A stretch of 64,000 nucleotides of DNA from Clostridium beijerinckii (GTDB lineage: Bacteria; Bacillota; Clostridia; Clostridiales; Clostridiaceae), in assembly GCF_036699995.1 (NCBI RefSeq), contig NZ_CP144906.1, positions 3,359,001 through 3,423,000 of the forward strand, given 5' to 3'. Both the position numbers and the translations under genes were made by a program. Each line of letters opens with the position of its first letter. Positions within the stretch are counted from its first letter, which is position 1. Below, piece by piece: positions 53,924-63,689 of the stretch. Under the pieces are notes generated by a model. The model was not told the origin of the DNA. It worked only from the letters and a program-made list of their open reading frames with translations, and made no database searches.

Positions 53924-54110
53924 AAAATCGCAGACCACTTTGGATCTGGAGATTTCTTACATATCAACCTCTGATAGGCGAATACATTTTCTTTTTTATT
54001 CTCCTCTAAAACATGATCTTCTAAATCAGCTTTTTCCATAATTTATACCTACAATGGATACAATGCCACTGATTTAATTGTAATTTCCTGCGAAAATTAA
54101 ACTATTTTTA
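53924..54110. repeat. R3 interspersed repeat, copy 2
   Basis: Shares AACAAAATCGCAG, GGAGATTTCTTAC, AGGCGAATA and TTCTTTTTTATTC with copy 1. A minus-strand frame of about 75 codons crosses it but looks like chance. Confidence 0.55.
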
Positions 54111-54159
54111 TTATACTTTTCTGAATACGTCTGCCTTCATGGGCACTTCATAAAGAATC

Positions 54160-54190
54160 AAAAAAGAGTTACAAGAAAATCTTATAACTC
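54160..54190 (-). terminator. terminator of the zinc-ribbon gene
   Basis: GAGTTATAAG pairs with CTTGTAACTC, followed by TTTTTTG on the minus strand. Confidence 0.8.
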
Positions 54191-54205
54191 CTAAAATAAT
54201 CAAAA

Positions 54206-54361
54206 CTATCTTCTATTATTTTGTTGCTTTCTAGCTCTTCTACAATCAGGACATCTAACTGGTTCGTTGTCAAATCCTTTTTCTTTGTAGAATTCTTGTT
54301 CTCCAGTTGTGAAAACAAATTCATTTCCACAATCTTTACATACTAAAGTTTTATCTTGCAT
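54206..54361 (-). CDS. zinc-ribbon domain protein
   Basis: 51 aa, ATG at 54361 after GAAGGAGGAATTG. Two cysteine knuckles, CKDCG (residues 8-12) and CPDCR (37-41), separated by a segment EFYKEKGFDNEP, match the zinc-trafficking-like "probable zinc-ribbon" family (zf-trcl). The tail is basic. Function unknown; probably nucleic-acid or protein binding. Confidence 0.82.
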   Translation of the reverse strand: MQDKTLVCKDCGNEFVFTTGEQEFYKEKGFDNEPVRCPDCRRARKQQNNRR

Positions 54362-54677
54362 ATTCAATTCCTCCTTCTAAAATTAAAGATTAATATCGAT
54401 TCATATAATTCTCTAAAAGGAGAAATCCATACTATCTATAAAAAACCTTTTTCTTTTTCTTACAAAATTTATTATAACAGCTTTAATTTTAAATAGCAAC
54501 CTTTTATTTCATTAATTGCTTATTTTTTTATATTTGTAATTTATGAATGGTTAAATTATAAAAAAAGATTGTAAGATAACTCTTAATATAAACATCAAAA
54601 CTAGCACTTTAAACATTCATAAATCTACTGTAGTATACACTACATTTTACTTAAAGTATAGTGTTTTTATATGGAAA
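54362..54677. other. gene-free stretch
   Basis: A/T-rich. A plus-strand hairpin (ACACTAC/GTATAGTGT) followed by TTTTTAT lies near 54638-54671; no gene ends before it. Confidence 0.35.
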
Positions 54678-54966
54678 TACAGATATCCAACTTTAAAACT
54701 AGATTTATGTGTGGTAAAACCGAAATTAGATACAAATTTGTTCCAGCGGACTAATGAAATTTTCGCTGGATAGTTCTAAGTGGAAGGTTGCCCCCATTTC
54801 TGCATGCTCCAAAAGCAAGTTTAGGACAAGCAGAAAATGGAACAACCTTCAACTAAGAACCATCTCACCTCAATTTCAAATGCCGCTTTCACAAACATGT
54901 ATCTAATTTCTAGTATGATTCACAAATAATAAAGTATAAGTATATCTTTTAAGTTGGATATCTATA
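54678..54966. repeat. R1 long-hairpin element, copy D
   Basis: Perfect terminal inverted repeat AGATATCCAACTT / AAGTTGGATATCT, and nested inner arms GAAGGTTG/CAACCTTC. This copy best shows the outer ends. Confidence 0.75.
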
Positions 54967-55012
54967 CCATGAAAAATTTAATTTGTTTTCTTAATATAGC
55001 GAATCCTAAATT

Positions 55013-56308
55013 TTAAATTTCTTCGATACTAATCACTTTTTCTTCACCACTAATCATATCTTTTAGTTTAACTTGTTTGCTTATTACTTCATCTTCACCT
55101 ATTAATATCACTTTCTGTATCCCTAATTTATTTGCATAGTTAAGTTTTTTCTTTAATTTATCATCTTCAAGATATATTTCTACATATTTTTCTTTATCAA
55201 TTAATTTTTTATATATCTCAGCGCAATATTCAAGCGTATCACCAATTGGTATTATTAAATATTCCATTGATTTTTCTACCTTGTAGCTATTAAGAAATCC
55301 TATTTCTTTTAATACAAAAAATAATCTCGTAATACCGATGGATATACCTACTCCAGGTAATACTTTATCTGTGTAGTTTTGTGCTAAGTTATCATATCTT
55401 CCACCTGAACATATAGAGCCATATTTTTCATTCTCCATTAAAAATGTTTCAAATACTGTCCCTGTATAATAATCAAGTCCTCTTATTATTTTTAAGTTAA
55501 TTGCATATTCATTATCTTCTACACCAAAAAGCCTAAGCATTTTTTTAACTGATTCAAGTTCTTCCAAACCTTTTTGAAACTCCTCTGAATTGAAATTTAA
55601 CTTCTTTAGTTGTTCTAATATACTTTCATTGCTTCCATCTAAATTTATGATTTTATTAATAACATCTGCCTTTTCCACTCCAATTAATTCATTTAATGAT
55701 TTCTTAAACTCCTCATCTCCTATTTTGTCGTATTTATCAATTAATATTAGAACTTCAGTTACATTACCAATCCCTAAACTATTTAAAATAGCTGATAATA
55801 TCTTTCTATTGCTTATTTGAAATTTATATTTTTTTAAACCGATAGCCTTAAATCCTTTAGAAACCATACTGATTACAAATGCATCATTATTAATACTGAG
55901 CTTGTTATTACCTATAATATCAATATCACACTGATAAAATTCTCTGTATCTTCCTCTCTGGTTTCTTTCGCCTCTATATACCTTTCCAATTTGATATCTT
56001 TTAAATGGGAATGTTAGTTCATTAAAATACTGTGATGAATATCTTGCAAACGGCACTGTCAAATCAAATCTCAAAGATAAATCATTACTTCCCTTGTTGA
56101 ATCTATAAACTTGTTTTTCTGTCTCTCCTGCACTTTTAGCTAATAATACCTCAGACTTTTCAATAACTGGAGTATCAATTTCCAGAAATCCATTTTCTTC
56201 ATATACTTTAGTTATTTTTCTTACTATGTCTTTAAATATTTGTTGCTCCTTAGGCAATAGCTCCATAAATCCTGGTAATATACTTGGTTGTATTTTATTG
56301 TTCTTCAT
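55013..56308 (-). CDS. hisS: histidyl-tRNA synthetase
   Basis: 431-aa class II synthetase, charging tRNA-His with histidine. Motif 2 YRGERNQRGRYREFYQCDID, HisA-type GLDYYTGTVFE, GGRYD, motif 3 GVGISIGITRL, and a C-terminal anticodon-binding domain (about 330-430: EYLIIPIGDTLEYCAEIYKKL). The full anticodon domain and catalytic residues argue against HisZ, the shorter regulatory paralogue. The leader (56309-56560) has a His-rich peptide, a pause hairpin and a terminator, suggesting attenuation by histidine supply. Confidence 0.93.
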   Translation of the reverse strand: MKNNKIQPSILPGFMELLPKEQQIFKDIVRKITKVYEENGFLEIDTPVIEKSEVLLAKSAGETEKQVYRFNKGSNDLSLRFDLTVPFARYSSQYFNELTFPFKRYQIGKVYRGERNQRGRYREFYQCDIDIIGNNKLSINNDAFVISMVSKGFKAIGLKKYKFQISNRKILSAILNSLGIGNVTEVLILIDKYDKIGDEEFKKSLNELIGVEKADVINKIINLDGSNESILEQLKKLNFNSEEFQKGLEELESVKKMLRLFGVEDNEYAINLKIIRGLDYYTGTVFETFLMENEKYGSICSGGRYDNLAQNYTDKVLPGVGISIGITRLFFVLKEIGFLNSYKVEKSMEYLIIPIGDTLEYCAEIYKKLIDKEKYVEIYLEDDKLKKKLNYANKLGIQKVILIGEDEVISKQVKLKDMISGEEKVISIEEI

Positions 56309-56381
56309 AATCTTAATCTCCTTTTAAATATTAATTTTTATATTTGACAAATAAATTGTTTTATATTTTGCTTTAAATGAC

Positions 56382-56414
56382 AAAAAGCCATGCAGGCATA
56401 TATCCTGCATGGCT
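56382..56414 (-). terminator. leader terminator upstream of hisS
   Basis: AGCCATGCAGG pairs perfectly with CCTGCATGGCT around ATATATG, followed by TTTTTG. It is 74 bases before the hisS start, so it is an attenuator, not a gene-end terminator. Confidence 0.85.
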
Positions 56415-56441
56415 TAACAAATTATTACTGACATTTAATTT

Positions 56442-56521
56442 ATCATCACCAGCAGATACAAGCCTACGAATTATAGACTTGTATCTGCCGCTTTAACAGA
56501 CCAAGTCTTACTGGTGATGAT
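56442..56521 (-). promoter_or_regulatory. leader hairpin spanning the His codons
   Basis: ATCATCACCAG (within and after the His codons) pairs with CTGGTGATGAT; an inner stem pairs GCAGATACAAG with CTTGTATCTGC. Ribosome position on the leader peptide would decide whether this forms. Confidence 0.75.
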
Positions 56522-56558
56522 GTATGAAATTTATTTTTTTCATATTAAATGCTTTCAT
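56508..56558 (-). CDS. hisS leader peptide (three consecutive His)
   Basis: 16 aa MKAFNMKKINFIHHHQ from ATG at 56558, with GGAG eight bases upstream. The codons CAT CAT CAC directly precede CAG and the stop codon. Such clusters of the regulatory amino acid are the hallmark of leader-peptide attenuation. Followed by a long hairpin and a terminator before hisS. Confidence 0.75.
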   Translation of the reverse strand: MKAFNMKKINFIHHHQ

Positions 56559-56782
56559 AATATTTTCTCCTAAATTTTAATTTCTATCATTATACAATAT
56601 GCTAATCTTATTTTCAATAGTAATTTTACCGTTTCCAACTGGTTTTTAATACTATAATAATCATTCAAAGTGATAAACTTCCTGTCATAAACTAAAGAAA
56701 TCAAGACAAAATATATTTGTTAGGTAAATTAAGTTTATCTAAATTTTACTAGTTTATAAAAAGTGAAAGGGGAACATAAATT

Positions 56783-56944
56783 ATGGTTAGAAATGCATAC
56801 GACGTTAAAGGTCTAAAAATACTAAATTCAGATGATTCAGTGCAAAATTCTGTTAGTAGCGTTTACTCTGGCAGTGCTAAAAAGTCTGCTTCTAAAAAAG
56901 GCAATATGACAAGTTCTTCAGATTCATCAGATAGTTCAAAGTAA
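56783..56944 (+). CDS. 53-aa Ser/Lys-rich small protein
   Basis: ATG at 56783 follows AAAGGGGAAC. The N-terminal half (MVRNAYDVKGLKILNSDD) looks like a short folded or leader segment; the C-terminal half is Ser/Lys-rich (SVSSVYSGSAKKSASKKG then SSSDSSDSSK). It has no cysteines or hydrophobic helix. It lies divergent from the hisS leader. I do not recognise it; a precursor peptide or small regulatory protein are only guesses. Confidence 0.5.
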   Translation: MVRNAYDVKGLKILNSDDSVQNSVSSVYSGSAKKSASKKGNMTSSSDSSDSSK

Positions 56945-56970
56945 AACTAATTGTATTAAAGTGCAAGCAT

Positions 56971-57250
56971 ATAGATAATTCAACTAAGACCCGAACTTAT
57001 GCAATAATCCACCGAAAGTAAAAACATTGTTATTTCACAGGACTATGAAAATTTCGCTGAAAGTGCTAAATTGCAGGTTGCACCACTAATGCTTGCTCCC
57101 AACTTCATTGTGACAAGCATTAGTTGAACAACCTGCAATTAAGAGCTTTTAACAGCTCATTTTCAATGCCTGCTGCATAAAAATGTTTCTACTTTCTAGT
57201 ATTGTATTTATTGCAAAGTATAAGCCAAATTCTTAAATTGGATATCTATA
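56971..57250. repeat. R1 long-hairpin element, copy E
   Basis: Complete form: inner ACTAATGCTTG/CAAGCATTAGT stem, GCAGGTTG/CAACCTGC, GAAAATTTCGCTGAAAG opposite CTTTTAACAGC and ATTTTC, and outer TAGATAATTCAACT opposite AAATTGGATATCTA. Confidence 0.75.
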
Positions 57251-57431
57251 TATAGATAAACATCAAACTTTATAACTAGATTTATGTGGTAACTTACCGA
57301 AATCATAAATATTTTGATTCCGAAAAGCTATGAAAATATATTTATGATTTCTAGTGAAGATATAAATTTAAAGTTTTATAAACTCTGTGAATTTATTTAA
57401 TAAGTTGAAATCTTAAGTTGTGTATCTATAA
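57250..57431. repeat. R1 long-hairpin element, copy F (deleted inside)
   Basis: Starts with ACCGAAATCATAAATATTTT, as copies A and B, then jumps to the right arm ATATTTATGATTTCTAGTGA and the outer end TTAAGTTGTGTATCTATA. It abuts copy E. Confidence 0.65.
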
Positions 57432-57467
57432 TAATTCAAATAAAATTCCACTCCATAAGAATAACCC

Positions 57468-57517
57468 ATATAAGCTTCATTTGGATAATATAACAATTTA
57501 TCAAATGAAGCTTATAT
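57468..57517. repeat. perfect 16-bp inverted repeat before the IS
   Basis: ATATAAGCTTCATTTG pairs with CAAATGAAGCTTATAT across 18 bases. It could be an IS-related end, a terminator protecting the transposase from outside transcription, or an unrelated palindrome. Confidence 0.65.
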
Positions 57518-57687
57518 AGTGTTATATATAATGTGAGCTTAATATGCTTACTGAATAAGATTTTGGTCATATAACTCATATTCCGCCTAACTAATTTTTC
57601 CTATTTAACCTCAACTATTCACTATATTATTTGACTAAAAATTATTATGATTACGGTATGCAAATAATATTTAATGGGGGGATTGGA

Positions 57688-59373
57688 ATGGATAAAGAGT
57701 TGTTATTGGAAAATATTGAAATGGAAGCATATAGCCATGGAAAAGCGACGCTTGTAGCAGGTATGTGTAAGAAACTAGGAGTTATCAACATCTTTGATCA
57801 ATATTTGACTAAACAAAATGGGAGAAAGCCTGATATAGCTTATGGGATAATGGCTCAAATGATGTTAGCAAATCTTTGTCATTCAAGACGACCATTATAT
57901 CTTATGGATGAGTATTTTGAACATATTGATATTGAAGGGACATTTAACAGCGATGCGAAGCCTCATAATCTTACAGATGATAGATTTGGCTGTTTTCTTG
58001 ATAATTTTCATGAAGCTGGTCCAAGAAAAATTTTTTCTGAAATAAGTATGACTGCTTTCGCTACGTATGGATTGAGTATAAAGAATATTAATTACGATAC
58101 TACCTCAAAGGTAATGTGGGGCCAGTATGAAACAGAAGAAGGTAAAATAGATGAAATATCAATTGATTATGGATATAGTAAAGATAAAAGAAATGATAAG
58201 AAACAAATAAAAATTGGAATTGGAACAGCTAACGGTATAGTTGTAGACGCAAAAGTTCTTTCGGGTAATACAGATGATAAAACTTATAATAATGACGCTA
58301 TAGATGATGTTGATGAAATTTTAAAAAAATCCAAAACTAGTAAAGATTCATTCTACTATGTTGCAGATAGTGCATTTTTTACAGAAGAAAATATTAATAA
58401 AGCAAATGGTAGAGATATAAAATTTATAACAAGAGCTCCTGAAACAACAAATATGTCTAAAATCTATATTGGTAAATTTTTTAGTGAAAGACAGTTAACA
58501 AAAGATGTTATTTTTGAAAATGCCCAAGGTAAAAAAGTTAAATATCAAGTATTAGATTATAAATCAGAATATAAGGGGATTCCAGTTAAACTGGCAGTCT
58601 GTTATTCCTTCACTCTTGAAGAAACCAAAAGGAAAACTATTTCTAGGCATGCAGAAAAAGAATATGCCGAATTAGAGAAAAAAATCAAAGTATTTTCCAA
58701 GCGTAGCTTCGCGTGCGAAGCAGATTCACAAAAAGAAATAGAAGAGTTTTTAAAGACTAAAGGGAAAAAATTAAAATACCATTCTGTTAATTTGAATATT
58801 GAAATGAATGAAAAACGTAAGCGTAAAAAAGCTGATAATAAGGATTCACAAAAGGAATATGAATATACTATTAATTTAGAAATTAACCGTGAAGATTCAA
58901 AAATTGAAGCAGCAATTGAAAGAGAGTGTACTTTCATCTTAGCAAGTAATGATTCTGATATTTCATGTGAAGAAATGCTGAAAGAATACAAAACTCAAAG
59001 CAGCGTAGAGAAAAAGTTTCAGCAGCTAAAAGCACCAGAGTTTATAGATGACCTTTTTGTAAAAACTCCCAAAAGAGTTGAAGCCTTAACATACATGATA
59101 CTTATTGGTTTAATGATTTTATCAGTAATGGAACATGTAGTCAGACGTGAGATGAAGAAAGATAATACGATTATACTTGGACCTGGAAAAATAAAAATGT
59201 CCAAGCCGAGTTTAAAAGCTATAATGGGTATCTTTGAGTATGTGCCTATACAAGTAATTAAAGTTAATAACAATTGTATAAGAAAGTTTCAAAAACCACT
59301 AAAAGATAATCAACGGCAGATATTGAATTATTTAGGTTTGGATGAAAGTATTTTTGTTGGACATGCTATTTAA
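57688..59373 (+). CDS. IS1634-family transposase
   Basis: 561 aa from ATG at 57688, eight bases after GGGGGG; an upstream frame extension lacks a site. N-terminal DUF4277-like part (GKATLVAGMCKKLGVINIFDQYL), then DDE core: NYDTTSKVMWGQY (first D), YVADSAFFTEENI (second D), and the C-terminal YKTQSSVEKKFQQLKAP (E, preceded by a family-typical Y-x3-SSVE). Length is normal for IS1634-type elements, so the protein is likely intact. Terminal repeats of the element were not found with confidence. Confidence 0.92.
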   Translation: MDKELLLENIEMEAYSHGKATLVAGMCKKLGVINIFDQYLTKQNGRKPDIAYGIMAQMMLANLCHSRRPLYLMDEYFEHIDIEGTFNSDAKPHNLTDDRFGCFLDNFHEAGPRKIFSEISMTAFATYGLSIKNINYDTTSKVMWGQYETEEGKIDEISIDYGYSKDKRNDKKQIKIGIGTANGIVVDAKVLSGNTDDKTYNNDAIDDVDEILKKSKTSKDSFYYVADSAFFTEENINKANGRDIKFITRAPETTNMSKIYIGKFFSERQLTKDVIFENAQGKKVKYQVLDYKSEYKGIPVKLAVCYSFTLEETKRKTISRHAEKEYAELEKKIKVFSKRSFACEADSQKEIEEFLKTKGKKLKYHSVNLNIEMNEKRKRKKADNKDSQKEYEYTINLEINREDSKIEAAIERECTFILASNDSDISCEEMLKEYKTQSSVEKKFQQLKAPEFIDDLFVKTPKRVEALTYMILIGLMILSVMEHVVRREMKKDNTIILGPGKIKMSKPSLKAIMGIFEYVPIQVIKVNNNCIRKFQKPLKDNQRQILNYLGLDESIFVGHAI

Positions 59374-59641
59374 CAAGTATATATTTCAAAAAATTTAATA
59401 ATGATTCCATTAGGGATAGTTTAGAAATTTACTATGGAATAATTCACATATAGATATATATTATTCCAAACTTTAAATAAAGAAAAGATATTTCACTGAA
59501 ATGCATAGCATTCAGCGAAATATGAGATATAATAAAACAACTTATAAGATCTCACTTTCAAATTTAGAATAATTGGCAACCATATGATAATATTTACTTC
59601 ATGTAGAATTTTAAAATAAGTTATACTTATGTACATACTGG
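59374..59641. other. region after the transposase, hairpins only
   Basis: Two hairpins: GGAATAAT/ATTATTCC near 59435-59467 and TATTTCACTGAA/TTCAGCGAAATA near 59489-59523. No gene seen. Confidence 0.45.
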
Positions 59642-59687
59642 AAAAAGCAGTTTAACATGTCATCTCATGCTGACACACTAAACTGCT
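59642..59687 (-). terminator. terminator of metH
   Basis: AGCAGTTTA pairs with TAAACTGCT; the tail on the minus strand is TTTTTCC, about 70 bases after the metH stop. Confidence 0.8.
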
Positions 59688-59757
59688 GTTATAAAATAAA
59701 AATCTATATAGTTTTATTTTTCAATTAAACTGTCTTCTGTTTCTTATCAAAAAAACT

Positions 59758-62700
59758 CTAATCTATAATTGTATACATAAGCTTTTTAAGCTCACCATTA
59801 TCTCTGCCATTTCTTTGAGCATAATCATCAAACTGATCCTGATTTATTTTATTAATGTCAAAGTATTTAGCATCTTTATTTCCAAAGTAAAGACCACAGG
59901 TACTTGCAGTTGGTGACATCATATAGCTTTCAGTAAGTTTTACATTAAGCTCTCCTTCTTTATCGAGTAAGTTAAATAATTTAACTTTTTCTGAATGATC
60001 TCTAAGTGAAGGATAACCAATTGCAGGTCTTATTCCTCTATATTTACCTTTAAATATTTCTTCAATGGATAAATTCTCATCTGGCGAATATGCCCAATAT
60101 TCTTTTCTCACTTTTTCATGAACATATTCTGCAAAAGCTTCTGCAAGTCTATCTGCAAGTAAAATAACCATTGTTGCACCATAATCATCACCAGAGGCTT
60201 TAAGCTTATCTGCGTATTCTTTTGCACCTATTCCTCCTGTTGTTATGAATGCACCTATATAATCCTTTATCCCAGTATCTTTAGGAGCTATGAAATCGGA
60301 TAAACACATATATGTATTATCTTTTTTCTCTTCTTGCTGTCTTAAAAGATTAAAGTTAATCACTTCAGAATCGTTATAAACTTCAATATTATCCCCTACA
60401 GAATTAGCTTCGAAGAGACCAAAGGCTGCATTTGCTTTTAAAATATTTTCACTTTCCATTTTATCAAGCATTTTCTCAGCATCAGCTAATAACTTTTTAG
60501 CTTCCTCACCGTATTTTGCATCTTCAAGGATTTGTGGATATGTCATTCCCATATCCCAAGCAATGAAGAAAAAGCTCCAATCTATATATTTTCTTAATTT
60601 TCCTATAGGGAAATCAATAAATTTCTTTATCCCTAACATTTTAGGTTTAGCTATTTCTTCTTTATCCCATTCTTTCTTGAAATTATTTTCCCTTGCATAA
60701 TCTAAAGTGACAAATTTTCTAGGTACTTTGTTAAATGTTTCTCTTAAAGTTTCATATTCTGATTCTATCTTATTAAGATATTCAGCTTTTTTATCCTTAT
60801 TTAAAAGAAGTTTAGCAGCTTCAACGGCTTTTGATGCATCAGTTGTATGAATTACTCCACCAGAATACTTGGGTGCAATTTTAATTGCTGTATGGGCCTT
60901 TGATGTTGTAGCTCCACCTACCATTAGTGGAATTTTAAAGCCTTGCTTTTCCATCTCTTCTGCCACATTTGACATTTCTTCTAAAGACGGTGTTATAAGG
61001 CCACTTAAAGCGATAATATCTGCATTTTCTTTTTTAGCTGTTTCTAAAATAACTTCTGTAGGAACCATTACTCCAAGATCAATAACTTCAAAGTTATTAC
61101 ATGAAAGAACTACTGAAACAATATTTTTACCTATATCATGGACATCACCTTTTACAGTAGCAAAAACTACTTTTCCAGCGCTAATGCTTCCACTGCTGCT
61201 TTTCTCTTCTTCAAGATATGGCATCAAGACTTCAACAGCTTTTTTCATTACTCTTGCGCTTTTAACAACTTGAGGTAAAAACATCTTACCATCACCAAAA
61301 AGCTTACCAACTTCATTCATTCCATCCATAAGAGGTCCTTCTATTACTTCTAAGGATTTACTATATTCTGTTCTTACTTCTTCTACATCTTCTTTAATAT
61401 ATTTATCTATACCTTTTACAAGGGCAGTCTTTAATCTCTCTTTGACATTTTCATCTCTCCAAGCTTCCTTATTTTCTTCAGCTTTATTATCTACTTTATT
61501 ATAGGTTGCTGCGAATTCTAAAAGCTCATCTGCTGCATTTTCACTTTTATTGAAAATAACTGCTTCAACTTTTTCAAGTAAAGCTTTATCAATTTCATCA
61601 TAAATTTGTATCATTCCAGGGTTTACTATCCCCATATCCATACCATTCTTTATGGAATGATATAAAAATACTGAATGCATAGCTTCTCTTATTACATTAT
61701 TACCTCTAAATGCAAATGAAAGATTACTTACACCACCGCTTACTTTTGCATAAGGTAAATTCTCTTTTATCCATTTAGTTGCATTAATAAAGTCTACAGC
61801 ATAATTATTATGCTCTTCTATTCCTGTAGCAATTGTTAAGATATTTGGGTCAAATACTATATTTTCCGGAGAGAAATTAACTTCATTTACTAAAATATCA
61901 TAAGCTCTTTTACAAATACTTATCTTCTTTTCATAGGAATCTGCCTGCCCGTTTTCATCAAAAGCCATAACTACAACAGCTGCTCCAAAATCTTTTATAA
62001 TGGACGCCTGTCTCTTAAATTCTTCTTCCCCTACCTTAAGACTTATGGAATTTACTATTGGCTTTCCTTGAATAGCTTTAAGTCCAGTTACAAGAACCTC
62101 AAACTTAGAAGAATCTATCATTACTGGAACCTTTGAAATTTCAGGCTCACTTGCTAAAAGCTTTAAGAATTTATCCATCTCTTCTTTTGCATCTAAGAGA
62201 GCATCATCGAAGTTAATATCAACTATTTGTGCTCCATTTTCAACTTGATCTTTAGCTATAGATAAAGCTTCTTCATAATTCTTTTCTCTAATTAATCTTG
62301 CAAATTTTGCTGAACCTGCAACGTTTGTTCTTTCACCAATATTAATAAAGTTATTTTCCTTATTTGCTCTAAGAGCTTCTAAACCACAATATACAGTTTC
62401 AGTTTCAATGTCTGGTATCTTTCTAGGTGGAATATCTTTTATAGCTTCACTTACTGCTTTTATATGATCTGGTGTTGTACCACAACATCCACCTACAATA
62501 TTAAGACATCCATCCTCAGCTAAACTTTTTATTAAAGCTGCAGTTTCTTCTGGCTTTTCATCATATTCCCCAAAAGAATTTGGAAGTCCTGCATTAGGGT
62601 AAACACTTATGTATCTATTTTGACTTCTTGAAAGATATTTTACAAATGGTATCAAATCTTTTGCTCCAAAAGAACAATTAAGTCCTATTGCAATTATGCT

Positions 62701-63399
62701 TTCATCTACCATAGTATTTGCAAAAGCTTCTAAAGTCTGACCTGAAAGAATTCTTCCACTTTTATCCGCAATAGTACCAGATATTATTACAGGTAAGTCC
62801 TTGCCTTTTTCTAAAAAAGCAGACTTTGCTCCCATAAGTGCTGCTCTTGCATTTAATGCATCAAAAATTGTTTCTATAAGAATTAAATCTACTCCTCCAT
62901 CTATAAGGCCTAAAACTTGTTCTTTATAAGCTTCAACTAATTCATCAAAACTTATATTTCTATAACCTGGATTTTCAACATCAGGTGATAAAGATGCCGT
63001 TTTATTTGTAGGCCCAAGTGATCCTGCTACAAAACGCGGTTTATCTGGATTTTCTCCTGTAAATTTATCTGCAGCAGCTCTAGCAAGCTTTGCACCTTCA
63101 AAATTAAGTTCATATATTTTATCTTCCATTTCGTAGTCTTTTTGAGAGATACTCGTACTATTAAATGTGTTAGTTTCAATTATATCTGCACCAGACTCCA
63201 AATAGGCTTCATGAATTTCTCTTATTATATTAGGATTAGTGAGATTTAAGATGTCATTATTTCCCTTTTGATTACAAGAGATATTTAAATTCCCCCTATA
63301 ATCTTTTTCCTCTAATTTATAATTTTGAATACAAGTCCCCATAGCCCCATCTAGTACTAGTATTCTTTTTTCTAATAGCTCTTTAATTTGTAAATTCAT
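59758..63399 (-). CDS. metH: cobalamin-dependent methionine synthase
   Basis: 1213 aa from ATG at 63399 ([13 protein letters not shown]), after GGGGAGG; an in-frame TTG one codon earlier is less likely. Domains in order: homocysteine-binding (1-320; zinc ligands in GLNCSF and [10 protein letters not shown]), pterin-binding (about 350-610; [20 protein letters not shown]), B12-binding cap and cobalamin domain with ligand H754 in GDVHDIGKN, and AdoMet reactivation domain (about 880-1213; [14 protein letters not shown], the site used to re-methylate cob(II)alamin). All four modules are present, so it should be self-sufficient except for an electron donor. It makes methionine from homocysteine and methyl-THF. 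Confidence 0.96.
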   Translation of the reverse strand: MNLQIKELLEKRILVLDGAMGTCIQNYKLEEKDYRGNLNISCNQKGNNDILNLTNPNIIREIHEAYLESGADIIETNTFNSTSISQKDYEMEDKIYELNFEGAKLARAAADKFTGENPDKPRFVAGSLGPTNKTASLSPDVENPGYRNISFDELVEAYKEQVLGLIDGGVDLILIETIFDALNARAALMGAKSAFLEKGKDLPVIISGTIADKSGRILSGQTLEAFANTMVDESIIAIGLNCSFGAKDLIPFVKYLSRSQNRYISVYPNAGLPNSFGEYDEKPEETAALIKSLAEDGCLNIVGGCCGTTPDHIKAVSEAIKDIPPRKIPDIETETVYCGLEALRANKENNFINIGERTNVAGSAKFARLIREKNYEEALSIAKDQVENGAQIVDINFDDALLDAKEEMDKFLKLLASEPEISKVPVMIDSSKFEVLVTGLKAIQGKPIVNSISLKVGEEEFKRQASIIKDFGAAVVVMAFDENGQADSYEKKISICKRAYDILVNEVNFSPENIVFDPNILTIATGIEEHNNYAVDFINATKWIKENLPYAKVSGGVSNLSFAFRGNNVIREAMHSVFLYHSIKNGMDMGIVNPGMIQIYDEIDKALLEKVEAVIFNKSENAADELLEFAATYNKVDNKAEENKEAWRDENVKERLKTALVKGIDKYIKEDVEEVRTEYSKSLEVIEGPLMDGMNEVGKLFGDGKMFLPQVVKSARVMKKAVEVLMPYLEEEKSSSGSISAGKVVFATVKGDVHDIGKNIVSVVLSCNNFEVIDLGVMVPTEVILETAKKENADIIALSGLITPSLEEMSNVAEEMEKQGFKIPLMVGGATTSKAHTAIKIAPKYSGGVIHTTDASKAVEAAKLLLNKDKKAEYLNKIESEYETLRETFNKVPRKFVTLDYARENNFKKEWDKEEIAKPKMLGIKKFIDFPIGKLRKYIDWSFFFIAWDMGMTYPQILEDAKYGEEAKKLLADAEKMLDKMESENILKANAAFGLFEANSVGDNIEVYNDSEVINFNLLRQQEEKKDNTYMCLSDFIAPKDTGIKDYIGAFITTGGIGAKEYADKLKASGDDYGATMVILLADRLAEAFAEYVHEKVRKEYWAYSPDENLSIEEIFKGKYRGIRPAIGYPSLRDHSEKVKLFNLLDKEGELNVKLTESYMMSPTASTCGLYFGNKDAKYFDINKINQDQFDDYAQRNGRDNGELKKLMYTIID

Positions 63400-63436
63400 C
63401 AAGTTTCCTCCCCAAATTGTTTTATATAAATAGTCT

Positions 63437-63526
63437 AATAGGTTTTTATTAGTATCAAAAAATTTATGTAATTCTCTTTTATCCTTAAGTAATCCCTAAA
63501 ATACACACTAATAAAAATAAACCTAT
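63437..63526 (-). promoter_or_regulatory. large stem-loop in the metH leader
   Basis: On the minus strand ATAGGTTTATTTTTATTAGT pairs with ACTAATAAAAACCTAT with a small bulge, enclosing about 53 bases. No SAM-I (S-box), SMK or cobalamin riboswitch consensus was recognised. Confidence 0.55.
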
Positions 63527-63633
63527 ATTTTCTTATATCAATTTTAAATGATTTACCATAAAGAGTCCAATTATTTTAATATTTTATTAAAATAAAATAA
63601 ATATTATCTATGGTAATCCTAAATGCTTTATCT

Positions 63634-63678
63634 TAAAAAAATGAAGGTGCCTCTTCTATAAGGCTAAGAGGCACCTTC
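63634..63678 (-). terminator. terminator of the partial gene at the right edge
   Basis: GAAGGTGCCTCTT pairs perfectly with AAGAGGCACCTTC, followed by ATTTTTTT on the minus strand. Confidence 0.88.
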
Positions 63679-63689
63679 AAAAATATGTT

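Noticed and set aside
53812..54039. Minus-strand 75-codon frame
   Set aside because: Covers R2 and R3 repeats, which carry no conserved frame in other copies.
55013..56308. HisZ (ATP phosphoribosyltransferase regulatory subunit) as alternative identity
   Set aside because: The full anticodon-binding domain and class II catalytic motifs are present, and no hisG or other his biosynthesis gene follows.
56309..56560. T-box riboswitch before hisS
   Set aside because: No T-box sequence (AGGGTGGNACCGCG-like) or specifier-loop structure could be found; a His-rich peptide and terminator explain the leader better.
63400..63640. SAM (S-box) or cobalamin riboswitch before metH
   Set aside because: Searched by eye for the conserved S-box and B12-box segments; none seen. 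A different structured leader is reported instead.
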